DNA of 64,000 nucleotides from Aquaspirillum sp. LM1 (GCF_002002905.1 NZ_CP019509.1:620001-684000); one strand, 5' to 3'. Positions 17,205 to 26,882 are shown, counted from the stretch's first letter. Program-made: numbers and translations. The notes: generated by a model not told the origin, from the sequence alone.

Positions 17205-19379
17205 ATGACATTCTGTACGATTCGTCCCCTGACCCTGGCGGTGTGCGCCGCCCTGCCGCTGCTGGCCCAGGCCGAAGCTGAACCCACGCGCACCCTGGGT
17301 GAAGTGCTGGTACACAGCAAGGCCCCGGCAGAAAACCTGAACCTGGACCAGCGCGCCAGCACCGCTTCGCGGCTGGGGTTGAGCGTGCGCGACACCCCGG
17401 CCACCGTCAGCGTGGTGGATCGCGACACCCTTGAAAAATGGGGGGCCGACAGCACGCAGGACATGCTCAAGCATGTGCCGGGGATGACCGCCGCCTCGCC
17501 GCCTGGGTCGGCGGGTTCGGTGTATTACCGTGGTTTTGGTGCCTCACAGCTGACCCAGCTGTTCAACGGCATCACCGTGCAATACGACGCCATTGCCGCC
17601 CGCCCGGTGGACAGCTGGATTTACGACCGGGTGGAAGTGATTGGCGGCCCCTCAACCTTTTTGTTTGGCGCGGGCGCGGTGGGCGGTGCCATCAACTACC
17701 TGAGCAAACAGCCGCTGCGCGATGAATCGCTGTTGCAGGCGCGGCTGAGCTATGGCTCATTTGACACCCAGGACATTGCGCTGGGGCTGAATCAGGCGCT
17801 GACCCGGCCCGAGCAGGGTGGGGTGGCGCACACCGTGCGGGTGGATGCCAACCAGCGGCGCGGCCAGGGCTATGTGGACGGCAATAACCGCGAATCGGCC
17901 AATGTGGCCATGTCGCTGCTGAGCGAGGTAAACGCGCGGCTGTCGCACACCCTGTCGCTGGAATATCAGCGCGAAACCAGCCATCGCCCCTACTGGGGCA
18001 CGCCACTGCTCAACCCCACCAGCAATGGCCAGATTGACGAAAGCACCCGGTTCAAGAACTACAACTCGCAGGACGGGATTTACCAGCAAACGGTGAAATG
18101 GGCGCGCTCCCAGCTGGACTACCAATGGACGGACGCCACCCGCCTGCGCAACACCCTGTATCACTACCAGGCGCTGCGCGACTATCGCAATGTGGAAAGC
18201 TACCGCTTCAACAGCAGCAATAGCGCGGTCAGCCGCAGCTCGGCGCTGTTGCAGCGTCACGATCAGGACCTGACGGGCAACCGCCTGGAGCTGACCCATC
18301 AGGGCACGCTGGCCGGGTTGCCATCCCACTGGGCAGCCGGCTTTGACTACAGCGTGAATCACCAGACCCGCTACCCGCTGTCGCTCAGTCCGGTGGTCAG
18401 TACGGTCAACCCCGCCCAGTTTGTCACCGAGTCGTTTTTCAATGTGCCCGGCATGACCCCCGGCTTCCGTCCCGACCGCAGCAACAAGGTGACCACCCTG
18501 GCGCTGTTTCTGGAAAACCGCACCCAGCTGGGCGAGCGCTGGTCGCTGCTGACTGGCCTGCGTCACGATCAGATCAAGCTGGGCGTGCGCAATCACCGCA
18601 CCGTGTCGGCCACCGACCCGGCGTATTTCAGCCAGACCTACACCCCCACCACCGGTCGGGCGGCACTGAGCTACGCCCTGAGCCCAAGCGCCAATGTGTA
18701 CGTGCAGTACAGCACCGCCGCCGACCCGCCCGCCGGCATCCTGACCACCGCCAGCTTCAGCCAGGTGCGCGACTTCGACCTGACCACGGGCCGGCAAGTG
18801 GAAGTGGGCAGCAAGTTTGACTACTGGGCAGGGCGTGGCAGCGCCACACTGGCGGCCTACCACATTGTGCGCAAAAACCTGGCGATTGCCGACCCGAACC
18901 AGCCTGGTGTCACCCTGCCGGTGGGCCAGCAGTCGTCACGCGGCATCGAGCTGGCCACTGCACTGCGCCTGAGCCCGCGCTGGTGGGTGAAAGCCGACGT
19001 TGCGCTGGTGGATGCCCAGTACGACACCTTTACCGAAAACGTCAGCGGCGTGGCCGTGTCGCGTGCGGGCAAACGGCCCAGCAATATCCCGGCGCGGGTG
19101 GCCAATCTGCGCGTCAGTCACGACCTCACTGGGGCATTGCAAGTGGGCATGGATGCGCGTTATGTGTCGCGCCGCTACGCCGACGCGGCCAACACCATCA
19201 GCGACAAGGCCTACACCCTGCTGGGGGCATCGCTGAACTATCGGCTGAACAAGCAGGTGTCACTGTCGGCGCGGCTGAATAACCTGACCGACAAGATCTA
19301 CGCCGCCAATGTGTCCACCGGCCAGTTTTACCTGGGCGCGCCGCGTTCGGCAGAAGTGGCCGTTCAGGTGGACTTTTAA
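17205..19379 (+). CDS. TonB-dependent receptor 4 (FhuA/FhuE-like)
   Basis: 724 residues and intact. Signal peptide MTFCTIRPLTLAVCAALPLL..AQA, plug with TPATVSVVDRDTL, YRGFGASQLTQLFNGI and the VEVIGGPSTFLFGAGAVGG block, then a barrel ending AVQVDF. The plug motifs are those of the ferrichrome/catecholate siderophore receptor family. GGAAG lies 6 bases before ATG 17205; an in-frame ATG at 17175 has no such site, and the longer frame reading back to 16578 overlaps tonB out of phase. Operon partner of tonB (40 bp upstream) and PepSY 2 (3 bp downstream). Probable ferric-siderophore uptake; ligand unknown. Confidence 0.95.
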   Translation: MTFCTIRPLTLAVCAALPLLAQAEAEPTRTLGEVLVHSKAPAENLNLDQRASTASRLGLSVRDTPATVSVVDRDTLEKWGADSTQDMLKHVPGMTAASPPGSAGSVYYRGFGASQLTQLFNGITVQYDAIAARPVDSWIYDRVEVIGGPSTFLFGAGAVGGAINYLSKQPLRDESLLQARLSYGSFDTQDIALGLNQALTRPEQGGVAHTVRVDANQRRGQGYVDGNNRESANVAMSLLSEVNARLSHTLSLEYQRETSHRPYWGTPLLNPTSNGQIDESTRFKNYNSQDGIYQQTVKWARSQLDYQWTDATRLRNTLYHYQALRDYRNVESYRFNSSNSAVSRSSALLQRHDQDLTGNRLELTHQGTLAGLPSHWAAGFDYSVNHQTRYPLSLSPVVSTVNPAQFVTESFFNVPGMTPGFRPDRSNKVTTLALFLENRTQLGERWSLLTGLRHDQIKLGVRNHRTVSATDPAYFSQTYTPTTGRAALSYALSPSANVYVQYSTAADPPAGILTTASFSQVRDFDLTTGRQVEVGSKFDYWAGRGSATLAAYHIVRKNLAIADPNQPGVTLPVGQQSSRGIELATALRLSPRWWVKADVALVDAQYDTFTENVSGVAVSRAGKRPSNIPARVANLRVSHDLTGALQVGMDARYVSRRYADAANTISDKAYTLLGASLNYRLNKQVSLSARLNNLTDKIYAANVSTGQFYLGAPRSAEVAVQVDF

Positions 19380-19382
19380 TCC

Positions 19383-20906
19383 ATGCCGCCCGTCCTGCGC
19401 CGCTGGGTGTTTCTGGGTCATCGCTGGCTGGGCATTGGCCTGGCGGTGTTCATGCTGCTCTGGTTTGTGTCTGGCGTGGTGATGCTCTATGTGGGCTACC
19501 CCAAGTGGACCCAAGCCGAGCGTCTGGCCGCCCTGCCGCCCTTGGCCGAGCCCGCTGCCCCGCTGGACTGGCCGCGTCTGGCCACGGCGCTGGCCGGGCA
19601 GCAGCCCGACGCCATCCGCCTGACCAGTGTGGCCGGCCAGCCCCGGCTGATCGTCAGCGGCCCCGGCAAGCGCGTGCGCGCGCTGGACTGGCAGGGTCAG
19701 TCACTGCCAGGCGCCGATGCCGCAGCCGCGCTGGCGGCGGCGCAGGCGCTGTTTCCCCAGTCACCGGTGCGCGAGCAAGGCCTGGTGGACGAAGACGCCT
19801 GGACCCATTCCAAAGCCCTCGACCCCCTGCGCCCGCTGTACCGGGTGCAGGTCACCCACCCGGCAGACACCCTGCTGTATGTCTCGGCACAAACCGGCGA
19901 GGTGGTGCGCGACGCCAGCGCGCTGGAACGCAACTGGAACTGGGTGGGGGCCTGGCTGCACTGGCTTTATCCCTTGCGTGGCGGCCTGCTGGATGCCTGG
20001 TGGGCCGATATTGTCATCACCCTGTCGCTGCTGGGCTGCCTGCTCAGTGTGTCCGGGCTGTGGATTGGCCTGCTGCGCTGGCGGATGTTCGGGCGCTTTC
20101 CCAATGGCAGCCGCTCACCGTATCGCCCCGCCTGGATGCGCTGGCACCACTGGCTGGGGCTGGGCGCGGGCCTGCTGACGCTGACCTGGGTGTTCAGCGG
20201 GCTGATGTCGATGAACCCCTGGAAAATGTTTGACAGCCATGCGCTGAAACCCCGCTCACAGGCCATGGCCGGTGCGTCGCTGGCGCAGGCACCATTTGCG
20301 CTCAGCCCGTGGCCGGGCATTGCCAGCCTGGCCCAGCAAGGTTTTCTGGCCCGCGAAGTACACTGGCGGGTGATTGCCGGCCAGGGTCATTACCAGGCGC
20401 TGGATGGCATGGGCCGTTCGCGACTGTGGGCGGCGCAGGCCAACGCACCAATGCGCCTGCGGCTGAGTGCCGTCGAACTGGAACACGCCGGCCAGGCCCT
20501 GCTGCCCAGCAAGGTGGCGCGGGCCGAATGGCTCTCCCATTACGACTTTTACTACTACAGCCGCGCCGCGCACACCATGGGTGGCCATCAGGACAAACCC
20601 TTGCCGGTGCTGCGCCTGCAATTTGCCGACGCCAATGCCACCTGGGTGCATCTTGATCCATACAGCGGCACGCTGCTGAACAGCCTGGACCAGCATGGCC
20701 GGCTCAAGCGCTGGCTGTTTGCCCTGTTGCACAGCTGGGACTGGCTGCCATTGCTCAGTCAGCGCCCGCTGTGGGACGGCGTCATGATAGCCGCCAGCCT
20801 GGGCGGTACCGGCTTGTCGCTGACCGCGCTGGTGATCGGCTGGCACCGGCTGCGCCGCCGCGCCCCGCTCGGCCAGAATACTCATCCTGCAAGGAAACCC
20901 GCATGA
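19383..20906 (+). CDS. PepSY-domain membrane protein 2
   Basis: 507 residues. Same architecture as the protein at 11605-13152: first helix VFLGHRWLGIGLAVFMLLWF, periplasmic PepSY-like regions, central helices near 200 and 250, last helix near 465-485, and conserved histidines (GHRWLG, LHWLYPL, LHSWDW). Presumed inner-membrane reductase of siderophore-bound iron working with receptor 4. The ATG comes 3 bp after the receptor stop without its own strong ribosome-binding site, so it is probably coupled. Its stop overlaps the exbB start (ATGA). Confidence 0.9.
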   Translation: MPPVLRRWVFLGHRWLGIGLAVFMLLWFVSGVVMLYVGYPKWTQAERLAALPPLAEPAAPLDWPRLATALAGQQPDAIRLTSVAGQPRLIVSGPGKRVRALDWQGQSLPGADAAAALAAAQALFPQSPVREQGLVDEDAWTHSKALDPLRPLYRVQVTHPADTLLYVSAQTGEVVRDASALERNWNWVGAWLHWLYPLRGGLLDAWWADIVITLSLLGCLLSVSGLWIGLLRWRMFGRFPNGSRSPYRPAWMRWHHWLGLGAGLLTLTWVFSGLMSMNPWKMFDSHALKPRSQAMAGASLAQAPFALSPWPGIASLAQQGFLAREVHWRVIAGQGHYQALDGMGRSRLWAAQANAPMRLRLSAVELEHAGQALLPSKVARAEWLSHYDFYYYSRAAHTMGGHQDKPLPVLRLQFADANATWVHLDPYSGTLLNSLDQHGRLKRWLFALLHSWDWLPLLSQRPLWDGVMIAASLGGTGLSLTALVIGWHRLRRRAPLGQNTHPARKPA

Positions 20907-21610
20907 CCTCCCCTTCTCTTGGATTGGCCCACTTCTGGGCACAAGGCGACAACGTGTCGCACCTGGTGGCGCTGGCGCTGCTGGTGATGTCGGTTGGCAG
21001 CTGGACGCTGATGCTGCACAAGCTGCTGGCGCACTGGCGTGTGCGCCACACCCTGCGCACGGGGCTGGACGCCTTTTGGGCCGCGCCATCGCGGGCGGTG
21101 GCGGTGGACACCCTGCGCCGTGAAGACCGCAGCCTGATTTTTGCCACCCTGGCCACCGACGCCGAACGGGCGGCGCAGGCCTACGAACAAAAAAGCTGTG
21201 GCGGGATTGGTGCCGGGGTGGACGCCAGCGAATTCATTGGCCGCACCCTGCAGCAATCGATTGTTCATGCCCAGGCCAGGGTGGAATCCGGGCTGACCTT
21301 TCTGGCCTCGGTGGGCTCCACCGCGCCATTTGTGGGCCTGTTTGGCACGGTGTGGGGGATTTATCACGCGCTGATTGGCCTGTCTGGCGCGGCGCGGATG
21401 AGCATCGACCAAGTGGCCGGCCCAGTGGGCGAGGCGCTGGTGATGACCGCCGCCGGGCTGTTTGTGGCCATTCCGGCAGTGCTGGCCTACAACGCCTGCA
21501 CCCGCGCCAACCGGCTGGTGCTGGCACAGCTCGATGGCTTTGCCCACAGCCTGCATGCCTTTCTGGTGGCCGGGGTACGGGTGGCCTCACCCGCCCGCGC
21601 CGCCGACTGA
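20903..21610 (+). CDS. exbB: ExbB/TolQ/MotA proton-channel protein
   Basis: 235 residues from ATG 20903 (AAGGA 7 bases upstream). Three membrane helices: about 20-40, 130-155 and 175-200, with the MotA/TolQ/ExbB core GLTFLASVGSTAPFVGLFGT and the later GPVGEALVMTAAGLFVAIPAV. Forms the pentameric channel with ExbD that energises TonB. It overlaps the PepSY 2 stop by 4 bp, so the operon is tight here. Confidence 0.95.
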   Translation: MTSPSLGLAHFWAQGDNVSHLVALALLVMSVGSWTLMLHKLLAHWRVRHTLRTGLDAFWAAPSRAVAVDTLRREDRSLIFATLATDAERAAQAYEQKSCGGIGAGVDASEFIGRTLQQSIVHAQARVESGLTFLASVGSTAPFVGLFGTVWGIYHALIGLSGAARMSIDQVAGPVGEALVMTAAGLFVAIPAVLAYNACTRANRLVLAQLDGFAHSLHAFLVAGVRVASPARAAD

Positions 21611-21626
21611 GCGCGGGCGGCAACAC

Positions 21627-21652
21627 GCGGGACTCCCGCGCAGGCGGGGATG
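21627..21652 (+). repeat. dRS3-like palindrome between exbB and exbD
   Basis: GACTCCCGCGCAGGCGGGGATG resembles the dRS3 cores in this window with mismatches in the outer bases. It sits in the 152-bp exbB-exbD gap, which is unusually wide for these partner genes. Confidence 0.5.
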
Positions 21653-21762
21653 CGCTGACGGGCTTTGCCGGCGATGTCCACGGGCAAAACAGCATGCCCG
21701 ACCCGATGCCCGGCATGCCCCGGCCTTCAGGCCGTCAGCATCTTTTTTATCTGGAGCAGAGT

Positions 21763-22176
21763 ATGGCTTTTAATGGATTTTCCCGAGGCAATGGCCACCC
21801 ACCGCCCATGGCAGACATCAACACCACCCCGCTGGTGGATGTGATGCTGGTGCTGCTGGTGATTTTTCTGATTACCGCGCCGGTGCTGCACCAGGCCGTC
21901 AGCATCGACCTGCCGCAAGCCAGCGCCGCCCCGGCACCTGACGCAACACAAGCCATCCGTCTGTCACTGGATGGCCAGGGCAATGTGTTCTGGAACGACA
22001 CCCCGATCAGCCGCGAGCAACTGCCCGCCCGCCTGGCCGCCGAAGCCGCACGCCAGCCGGAACTGCACCTGCACGCCGACCGCAACACCCGCTACGAAGC
22101 CGTGGCCAGCCTGATGGCCAGCGCCCAGCAGGCTGGGCTGGTGAAGATTGCATTTGTGACCGATCCGGCGCGTTAG
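21763..22176 (+). CDS. exbD: ExbD/TolR proton-channel protein
   Basis: 137 residues from ATG 21763 (GGAG 7 bases upstream). One membrane helix (about 23-43) with the essential aspartate in NTTPLVDVMLVLLVIF, followed by the periplasmic ExbD domain (TRYEAVASLMASAQQAGLVKIAFVTDP). Works with ExbB and TonB. Last gene of the operon. Confidence 0.95.
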   Translation: MAFNGFSRGNGHPPPMADINTTPLVDVMLVLLVIFLITAPVLHQAVSIDLPQASAAPAPDATQAIRLSLDGQGNVFWNDTPISREQLPARLAAEAARQPELHLHADRNTRYEAVASLMASAQQAGLVKIAFVTDPAR

Positions 22177-22235
22177 CCAGCAAGCGGTGTTTTGCCTGAT
22201 GGCTATCCCCGCCTGACTTCCCCGTTTTCTCTTTC

Positions 22236-22268
22236 CGCCCCCGCTGCTTGCCGCACCGGGGGCGTTTT
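22236..22268 (+). terminator. terminator after exbD
   Basis: CGCCCCCG (22236-22243) and CGGGGGCG (22257-22264) form a stem followed by TTTT. The rest of 22177-22405 has no gene. Confidence 0.55.
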
Positions 22269-22405
22269 GCGCGCCTCTTTGCCGGCTTGGCTGAGCGCGG
22301 TGCGTCGCTGCAGAAACACGGTGATTGGTCGAATGCGTTGGGCAACCCAGGGGGAGGGAGTGTCAGGCTGGTTCAACAAGGTTGGAATGATTTGATGAGT
22401 TTTAG

Positions 22406-22514
22406 GGATACGCTGAAAAAATCGTCATTCCCGCGAAGGCGGGAATCCAGGGTGTTGATTTTGCTGGGTTTTGCTTTTGGTGAGAACAGTTTTTTTGAAT
22501 AAATCAGCGCATCC
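22406..22514 (+). mobile_element. MITE family B copy (109 bp, TTAG duplication)
   Basis: Ends GGATACGCTGA and TCAGCGCATCC are inverted repeats (10 of 11). It is flanked by TTAG at 22402-22405 and 22515-22518, the YTAR-type duplication made by IS5-group transposases. Contains a dRS3 core ATTCCCGCGAAGGCGGGAAT at 22427-22446. Confidence 0.85.
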
Positions 22515-22564
22515 TTAGTGGTTGGGTTATTATCTATTTTGATTGAAATCTTTAGTGGAGGTGT

Positions 22565-22594
22565 TACGTATATCTACTCGGGTAGATATACGGT
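22565..22594. promoter_or_regulatory. island operator site 1 (TACGTA-N18-TACGGT)
   Basis: Contains a perfect 11-bp inverted repeat CGTATATCTAC-TCGG-GTAGATATACG (22567-22592). The same 30-bp layout recurs before three other island genes. It lies 97 bp upstream of the gene at 22692. Confidence 0.7.
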
Positions 22595-22691
22595 AAAAAC
22601 AGGTGTGTTTGACTAAAAATGGACTCCCCTACATCGTTATCAAGTAAAATTTTTTATATCTCAATAAGCTTAATTTTCGTCTGGAGGATAT

Positions 22692-23723
22692 ATGATTTTA
22701 GGTCGTGGTATTAGTAGTTTGAGCGCCGGTGAAAAATTGCATGCCAAGCTTACCCAAGCTGGTGTCGGGCCAAAGCGTTTGGAAAAACAGGGGGAAGTAC
22801 CAGCATCTTCTGTTAAGCAAGATCGTGATGGCGTTGTTGTGACTTTATCGATTGATCCAAAAGCAATAAACGCGCTCATCCAGAAACAAGAAGACAAGGT
22901 TAATCTAAAAAGTGCGGCAGATTTTAGTGATTTCTTGAAAAATTTTCATGAAGAATTATGCGACTCTAAAAAAGACTCAAAAATGCTGAATGAGCTACCT
23001 GAAAGCAGCGACCCAGCACGTTTGGATCTGGCTAAACAAGCGGCAAATTATATCCTGCAAACATCAGGTGAGCCATTGGCATATGGTGATGTCTCGGCAA
23101 AGAATCCTTTTTCAGCACTGGGGAGGAAAACTTTGTCAAATATTGCTTTTGATGATTCCGGTGCCTATACCTCGTCAGAGAGATTCGTTGCTTTTACTGA
23201 GATAGAGCATCGTGATCAAGAGTTTGGTAAAAAAATTACTGAGCAAATTGCCACGATGTCGCGTAAAGATGAAAGTCGATCGACACTCTGGACCCGATTG
23301 ATCCAAAGTAATGCCCGCGCTACGCTACTCTCTGAAATGAGCGAAACAGAGCGTGCTTTTCGTGGCTTCGGTACAGAAGCCAGCGAACGTACGATAGCTG
23401 CCGCACTGAAACTGGAAACAAATGGTGTGAATCCTCCCGAGCTACCAGAGTACCAAAATCTGCGTGAAGCGAAAGACAGTGTGCTGGCTGCCGTGACTGA
23501 TACACAGGGGCTGGTTGCCTGGAAGATGGTTTCAGTCAAGCAGCTGGCTGCTGATAGCACTCGGCTGGAATTAATCGAATTTGTGTCTGCCAGTAAAGAT
23601 GCAACAGCAGAAAAGAATCCACCACAAGAAGCGACAGCCGCCAGCAAAGCCCCGGCCAACCCGGTTTCTCAGGCAAAGGCCAGTCGTTGGTTATCATTGT
23701 ACGCCACAATTGGGGCCTACTGA
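22692..23723 (+). CDS. family A protein A1 (unrecognised)
   Basis: 343 residues; GGAGG is 4 bases before ATG 22692. Not recognised. No signal peptide or membrane helix. It shares with A2 and A3 the block SSDPARLDLAKQAANYI (residues ~104-120) and AKNPFSALGRKTL..IAFDDSGAYTSSERF (about 137-167), and is otherwise diverged. The C-terminal ~40 residues are Ala/Pro/Lys-rich and end SLYATIGAY. Lower GC than neighbouring uptake genes. An operator site lies upstream and an IS4 element immediately downstream. It may be an exported or intracellular effector-like protein; no function can be assigned. Confidence 0.82.
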   Translation: MILGRGISSLSAGEKLHAKLTQAGVGPKRLEKQGEVPASSVKQDRDGVVVTLSIDPKAINALIQKQEDKVNLKSAADFSDFLKNFHEELCDSKKDSKMLNELPESSDPARLDLAKQAANYILQTSGEPLAYGDVSAKNPFSALGRKTLSNIAFDDSGAYTSSERFVAFTEIEHRDQEFGKKITEQIATMSRKDESRSTLWTRLIQSNARATLLSEMSETERAFRGFGTEASERTIAAALKLETNGVNPPELPEYQNLREAKDSVLAAVTDTQGLVAWKMVSVKQLAADSTRLELIEFVSASKDATAEKNPPQEATAASKAPANPVSQAKASRWLSLYATIGAY

Positions 23724-23769
23724 ATCATACTGAAGTGAGTACTACCAAGCTAAATATAGTGATATTGCA

Positions 23770-25229
23770 ATGCCCCCGGTGGTGTATCCACTGCCGCGAA
23801 AATAGCCACATCGCATGACCCTACCGTCATTTATAAGCCCGGTGACGGCGTGGTTTCTTCCGGTTCGGCTTACGTGGCGGCGCTGGCTTGCCAGGCCGTC
23901 GTTTGCTGATCTGCCCAGCAATTCCAGCAAACAAGGCCGGCCCAATCCTGTCGATTGATGCCGGGTCTTCCAGCAACTGCGGCAGATACAAACGCACCAG
24001 ATGTGTGGCATGAGTCAGGTTTGGCACCAGCGTGGCCGCATCCAGCTCCTGTTCCGCCAACACATCCTGCGCGGCAATGATGGTCAGATTGTGCAACAGG
24101 ATTGAGGCGTGGAACTCCTGACGAATCGCCTGTGGCGTCTCTCCGCCAAACTGCTCCAGTTGCAAGCGACATTTGAGATGCCGGAACGCCTCTTCGATGC
24201 GCCAGCGTTGCTGATACAGCGCTGCAAAGTCTACTGCGGGCCAGCGTGACGCATCCAGCAGCGACGTGGCCAGAATTTCAATCTGGCCTGTTTTGAGCGG
24301 AACACGCACCAGGCGCACCGAGAATGCATCCATCGGCAGCTGGTGCTGGACAAAATCCTGGCGCTGCCCGTGGCCAGGCTGCATCCTGATGACAGCACAA
24401 GCCTGACCAGACGCCACAAAAGCCTGAACCTGTGGCGAAAAACTCTGTGGCAGACGAATGCAGAAATGTTGCTGGCGCGCCAGCAACAAGGCAAACAGCC
24501 AATAAGCCGGATACCCGCGATCCAACACCAACAAATCGTCAGGGCGCAGATGCTCAAACTGTTCGGCCAACATGCTGCGTTCGTCACGGGTGTCGGCAGC
24601 CAGACTGGCGTGCAGAATCAGACCTGAACTGGTTTCACACAAGGCGCTGGCGCGGGCAAGACTGTAGATGCCGCCCTGCGAGTGGTAGCAGTTGAATCCA
24701 TCTGGGCCGCTGCTGATGGTGTCAGGGTGTGTGGTGGGCAGATAAAGCGTGGTGCCATCGCAGGCAACCACACGCAAGCCGTGCCAATCTGGTGCGGGAT
24801 GGAGGTCTGCCAGAACCGCCTGGTTAAGTTCGACAAAGGCTTGCCAACGCAACTTCTTGCGCGCCATGCGGAAAGCATCGTCATGAGCGCGACGGCCCAA
24901 GGGCAAGGAAATCCGGGAGAAGAACTGATCAAGCTCGACTTGCAGCGAGCGCATCAGATTGACGAGCAAGACGCCGACGACACGCTCGAAGGTGAAAACG
25001 GCGCGGCGGGTAAAGTCGCGAGCAGCCTGGCGATGTCGGGCAATGAAGTCCACGGACGTGATGAGGGTGTGAATTTTATGGATTGAACTGGAGTATTGAG
25101 AGGGGCGGTTTTTTTGTCATTTTTACATACTGATCAATTGGTTGTGCGCGCTATTCTACCGTAAGGGAAGGTTGCACGGTGTATGATTTTTAGCTAATTT
25201 CGCGGCAGTGGGTGGTGTATCGGGGGCAT
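23770..25229 (-). mobile_element. IS4-family insertion sequence
   Basis: About 1.46 kb bounded by imperfect inverted repeats of ~38 bp: left ATGCCCCCGGTGGTGTATCC... (23770-23807) and right ending ...ATCGGGGGCAT (25191-25229), sharing ATGCCCCCG and CCACTGCCGCGAAA. No direct repeat of the target was found by eye. It lies between family A genes A1 and A2. Confidence 0.8.
23827..25053 (-). CDS. IS4-family DDE transposase
   Basis: 408 residues, intact. DDE residues are visible: D99 (VVACDGTTL), D178 (LLVLDRGYPAYW) and the IS4 signature Y280-R283-E287-K294 (YQQRWRIEEAFRHLK). The C-terminus is very basic (RKPNRKKPRRHRAYK). Cuts and pastes its own element. No frameshift, so probably functional. Confidence 0.93.
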   Translation of the reverse strand: MDFIARHRQAARDFTRRAVFTFERVVGVLLVNLMRSLQVELDQFFSRISLPLGRRAHDDAFRMARKKLRWQAFVELNQAVLADLHPAPDWHGLRVVACDGTTLYLPTTHPDTISSGPDGFNCYHSQGGIYSLARASALCETSSGLILHASLAADTRDERSMLAEQFEHLRPDDLLVLDRGYPAYWLFALLLARQQHFCIRLPQSFSPQVQAFVASGQACAVIRMQPGHGQRQDFVQHQLPMDAFSVRLVRVPLKTGQIEILATSLLDASRWPAVDFAALYQQRWRIEEAFRHLKCRLQLEQFGGETPQAIRQEFHASILLHNLTIIAAQDVLAEQELDAATLVPNLTHATHLVRLYLPQLLEDPASIDRIGPALFAGIAGQISKRRPGKPAPPRKPNRKKPRRHRAYK

Positions 25230-25454
25230 TTTTATTTCCAGGTCACTTCTTTGTGGCTATGTGAACATTGTTTTCGGAAAAGGTAAGGCGGGTTGAAAAA
25301 TACGTATTGAGTAACTGATGGAAAAGTGTCATTCCCGCCTGGATTAGAGTTCAGGATATTGATTTTTCTGGATTTTACTTATTGGATGACACGATTTTTC
25401 TGGGTAAATCAGTGCATCCTGAGTATGCTTGTCATGATCTGTCTCTCCAGTTTT
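25230..25454. other. noncoding gap with a decayed MITE B
   Basis: No gene. A degenerate family B element lies at about 25322-25431: its left terminal repeat is gone, while the right end AAATCAGTGCATCC is kept. The same right end and downstream sequence precede A3 at 26679-26756, so this DNA is part of the A2/A3 duplication. Confidence 0.6.
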
Positions 25455-25484
25455 TACGTATATCTACTCGCGTAATACTACGTA
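25455..25484. promoter_or_regulatory. island operator site 2 (TACGTA-N18-TACGTA)
   Basis: TACGTA at 25455-25460 and 25479-25484 with inner TATCTACTCGCGTAATAC. It lies 125 bp upstream of A2 and is almost identical to site 3. Confidence 0.72.
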
Positions 25485-25609
25485 GTAAATCATGTTGTTG
25501 TAATTAAGTTGCAGTATATTTTCGATATGTTACCTGGCTTCTTGCTAAATGGCATGTTATTCGTATATGTTTGCTATGTTCATAATTGTTAGCCAGCAGG
25601 AGAAGCCTC

Positions 25610-26509
25610 ATGAGCCAAGTGCCCAGCAGTACCCGCACCGCTTACACCACGCCCACGTATGCTGATGGGTCAAAGAACAGCAACACGCAGAGCAAGCCCG
25701 CCAGCACGGGCACCAGTCTGAGTGCCAGCGATGTGACCGTATCCCGGCAGGCCTATAGCCAGGCGAAATTTGATTCGTATGAGACGATGGATCGGAATTC
25801 GCTGAAGAAAAAGGGTGTTGAGATACTTGATCAACTCTATATTGCTGGCTCAAAAAAAGCCAATGATGAAGTGCCTGATTCTGATGATCCGGTTCGTTTG
25901 GCTAGAGCGAAGCAAGCGACGGATTTTGTGTGTGGGCAAAGTGGTACTAATTTCAAAAGCAGTGCTAAAAATCCCTTTGCAGGTATGTCAAGAGAATCGC
26001 TAACTAAAATTATGTATGACGACAGTGGCACATACACGATCAATGAGCGAGCTGCTGCTGGTAGTGAGCAGCAGCGGCAAGATTATAACTATTGGTCTCC
26101 AATTATCAGTGATTCATTTATGAGTGGTGACTGTAGAAAGCACTATCGTGCTGCAATTGAATTTTATGATAAATTGTCTCCGATTGAGAAATCATTTGCA
26201 CCAGTAGGTTACCGTGAAAATGTAGTCAATTGGTTGAAAAAGGAAGAGGAGCGGCTGGAAAAACTAGATGATGTCAACACGGCACAACCTCTAGTGGATA
26301 GCGCCAAAAAAGATAAAATTATTTCAAATCAACTCTTTTCTGGTGAAAAAAGTCTGTATGGCTGGATGAATACCCTTGTTCAGGCTGAGCAAGCCATGGC
26401 AAAAAATGCTGCTCAGCCTCCGGTGGAAAAAGGAAAGGAGCCGACTGATTCAATTTTTCGTGTGACCTGGAATTCTGTGATCCACCCGGTTAAAAAACTT
26501 TTTCAATAA
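25610..26509 (+). CDS. family A protein A2 (unrecognised)
   Basis: 299 residues from ATG 25610 (AGGAG 7 bases upstream; an upstream in-frame start at 25586 lacks one). Not recognised. Residues 1-60 are Ser/Thr-rich, look disordered and are nearly identical to A3. Then a charged helical region, SDDPVRLARAKQATDF, and the family hallmark AKNPFAGMSRESLTKIMYDD with SGTYTINERAAA (about 120-150), DYNYWSPII, and a C-terminal SIFRVTWNSVIHPVKKLFQ. No signal peptide. Tandem paralogue of A3 with a duplicated promoter. Low GC after residue 60. Confidence 0.85.
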   Translation: MSQVPSSTRTAYTTPTYADGSKNSNTQSKPASTGTSLSASDVTVSRQAYSQAKFDSYETMDRNSLKKKGVEILDQLYIAGSKKANDEVPDSDDPVRLARAKQATDFVCGQSGTNFKSSAKNPFAGMSRESLTKIMYDDSGTYTINERAAAGSEQQRQDYNYWSPIISDSFMSGDCRKHYRAAIEFYDKLSPIEKSFAPVGYRENVVNWLKKEEERLEKLDDVNTAQPLVDSAKKDKIISNQLFSGEKSLYGWMNTLVQAEQAMAKNAAQPPVEKGKEPTDSIFRVTWNSVIHPVKKLFQ

Positions 26510-26583
26510 GCTGCTCTTTCTATGCAAATAATCTTACTTAGTACACTATTGATAGTTAAATAATCTACTGCTATTTCTTGCAA

Positions 26584-26692
26584 GGAAGATGCTAAAAAAT
26601 CGTCATTCCCGCGAAGGCGGGAATCCAGTGTTTTAATTTTTCTGGGTTTTGTTTTTGGCAAACACAATTTTTCTGAATAAATCAGTGCATCC
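26584..26692 (+). mobile_element. MITE family B copy between A2 and A3
   Basis: Right end TCAGTGCATCC is kept and the left end GGAAGATGCTA is eroded; dRS3 core at 26605-26624. Same length class (109 bp) as the perfect copies. Confidence 0.7.
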
Positions 26693-26726
26693 TGAGTGTA
26701 CTGGCCATCACCTATTGCTCCAGTTT

Positions 26727-26756
26727 TACGTATATCTACTCGCGTAGTATTACGTA
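26727..26756. promoter_or_regulatory. island operator site 3 (TACGTA-N18-TACGTA)
   Basis: TACGTA at 26727-26732 and 26751-26756, with inner inverted repeat CTAC-TCGC-GTAG (26736-26747). It lies 126 bp upstream of A3. Confidence 0.72.
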
Positions 26757-26882
26757 GTAACTCATGTTGTTGTAATTAAGCTACGGTCTGCTGGTGATAT
26801 ATTGCCTAACTTCTTGCTAAATGACATATTGTTCGTCTATATTTTGCCATGTTCATAATTGCTAGCCGGCAGGAGAAGCCTC

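Noticed and set aside
17757-18863. 368-residue open frame antisense to receptor 4
   Set aside because: Antisense shadow of an intact, clearly coding gene.
22427-22446. dRS3 palindrome as a transcription terminator
   Set aside because: No U-tract, and the same sequence is part of a mobile element with target duplications.
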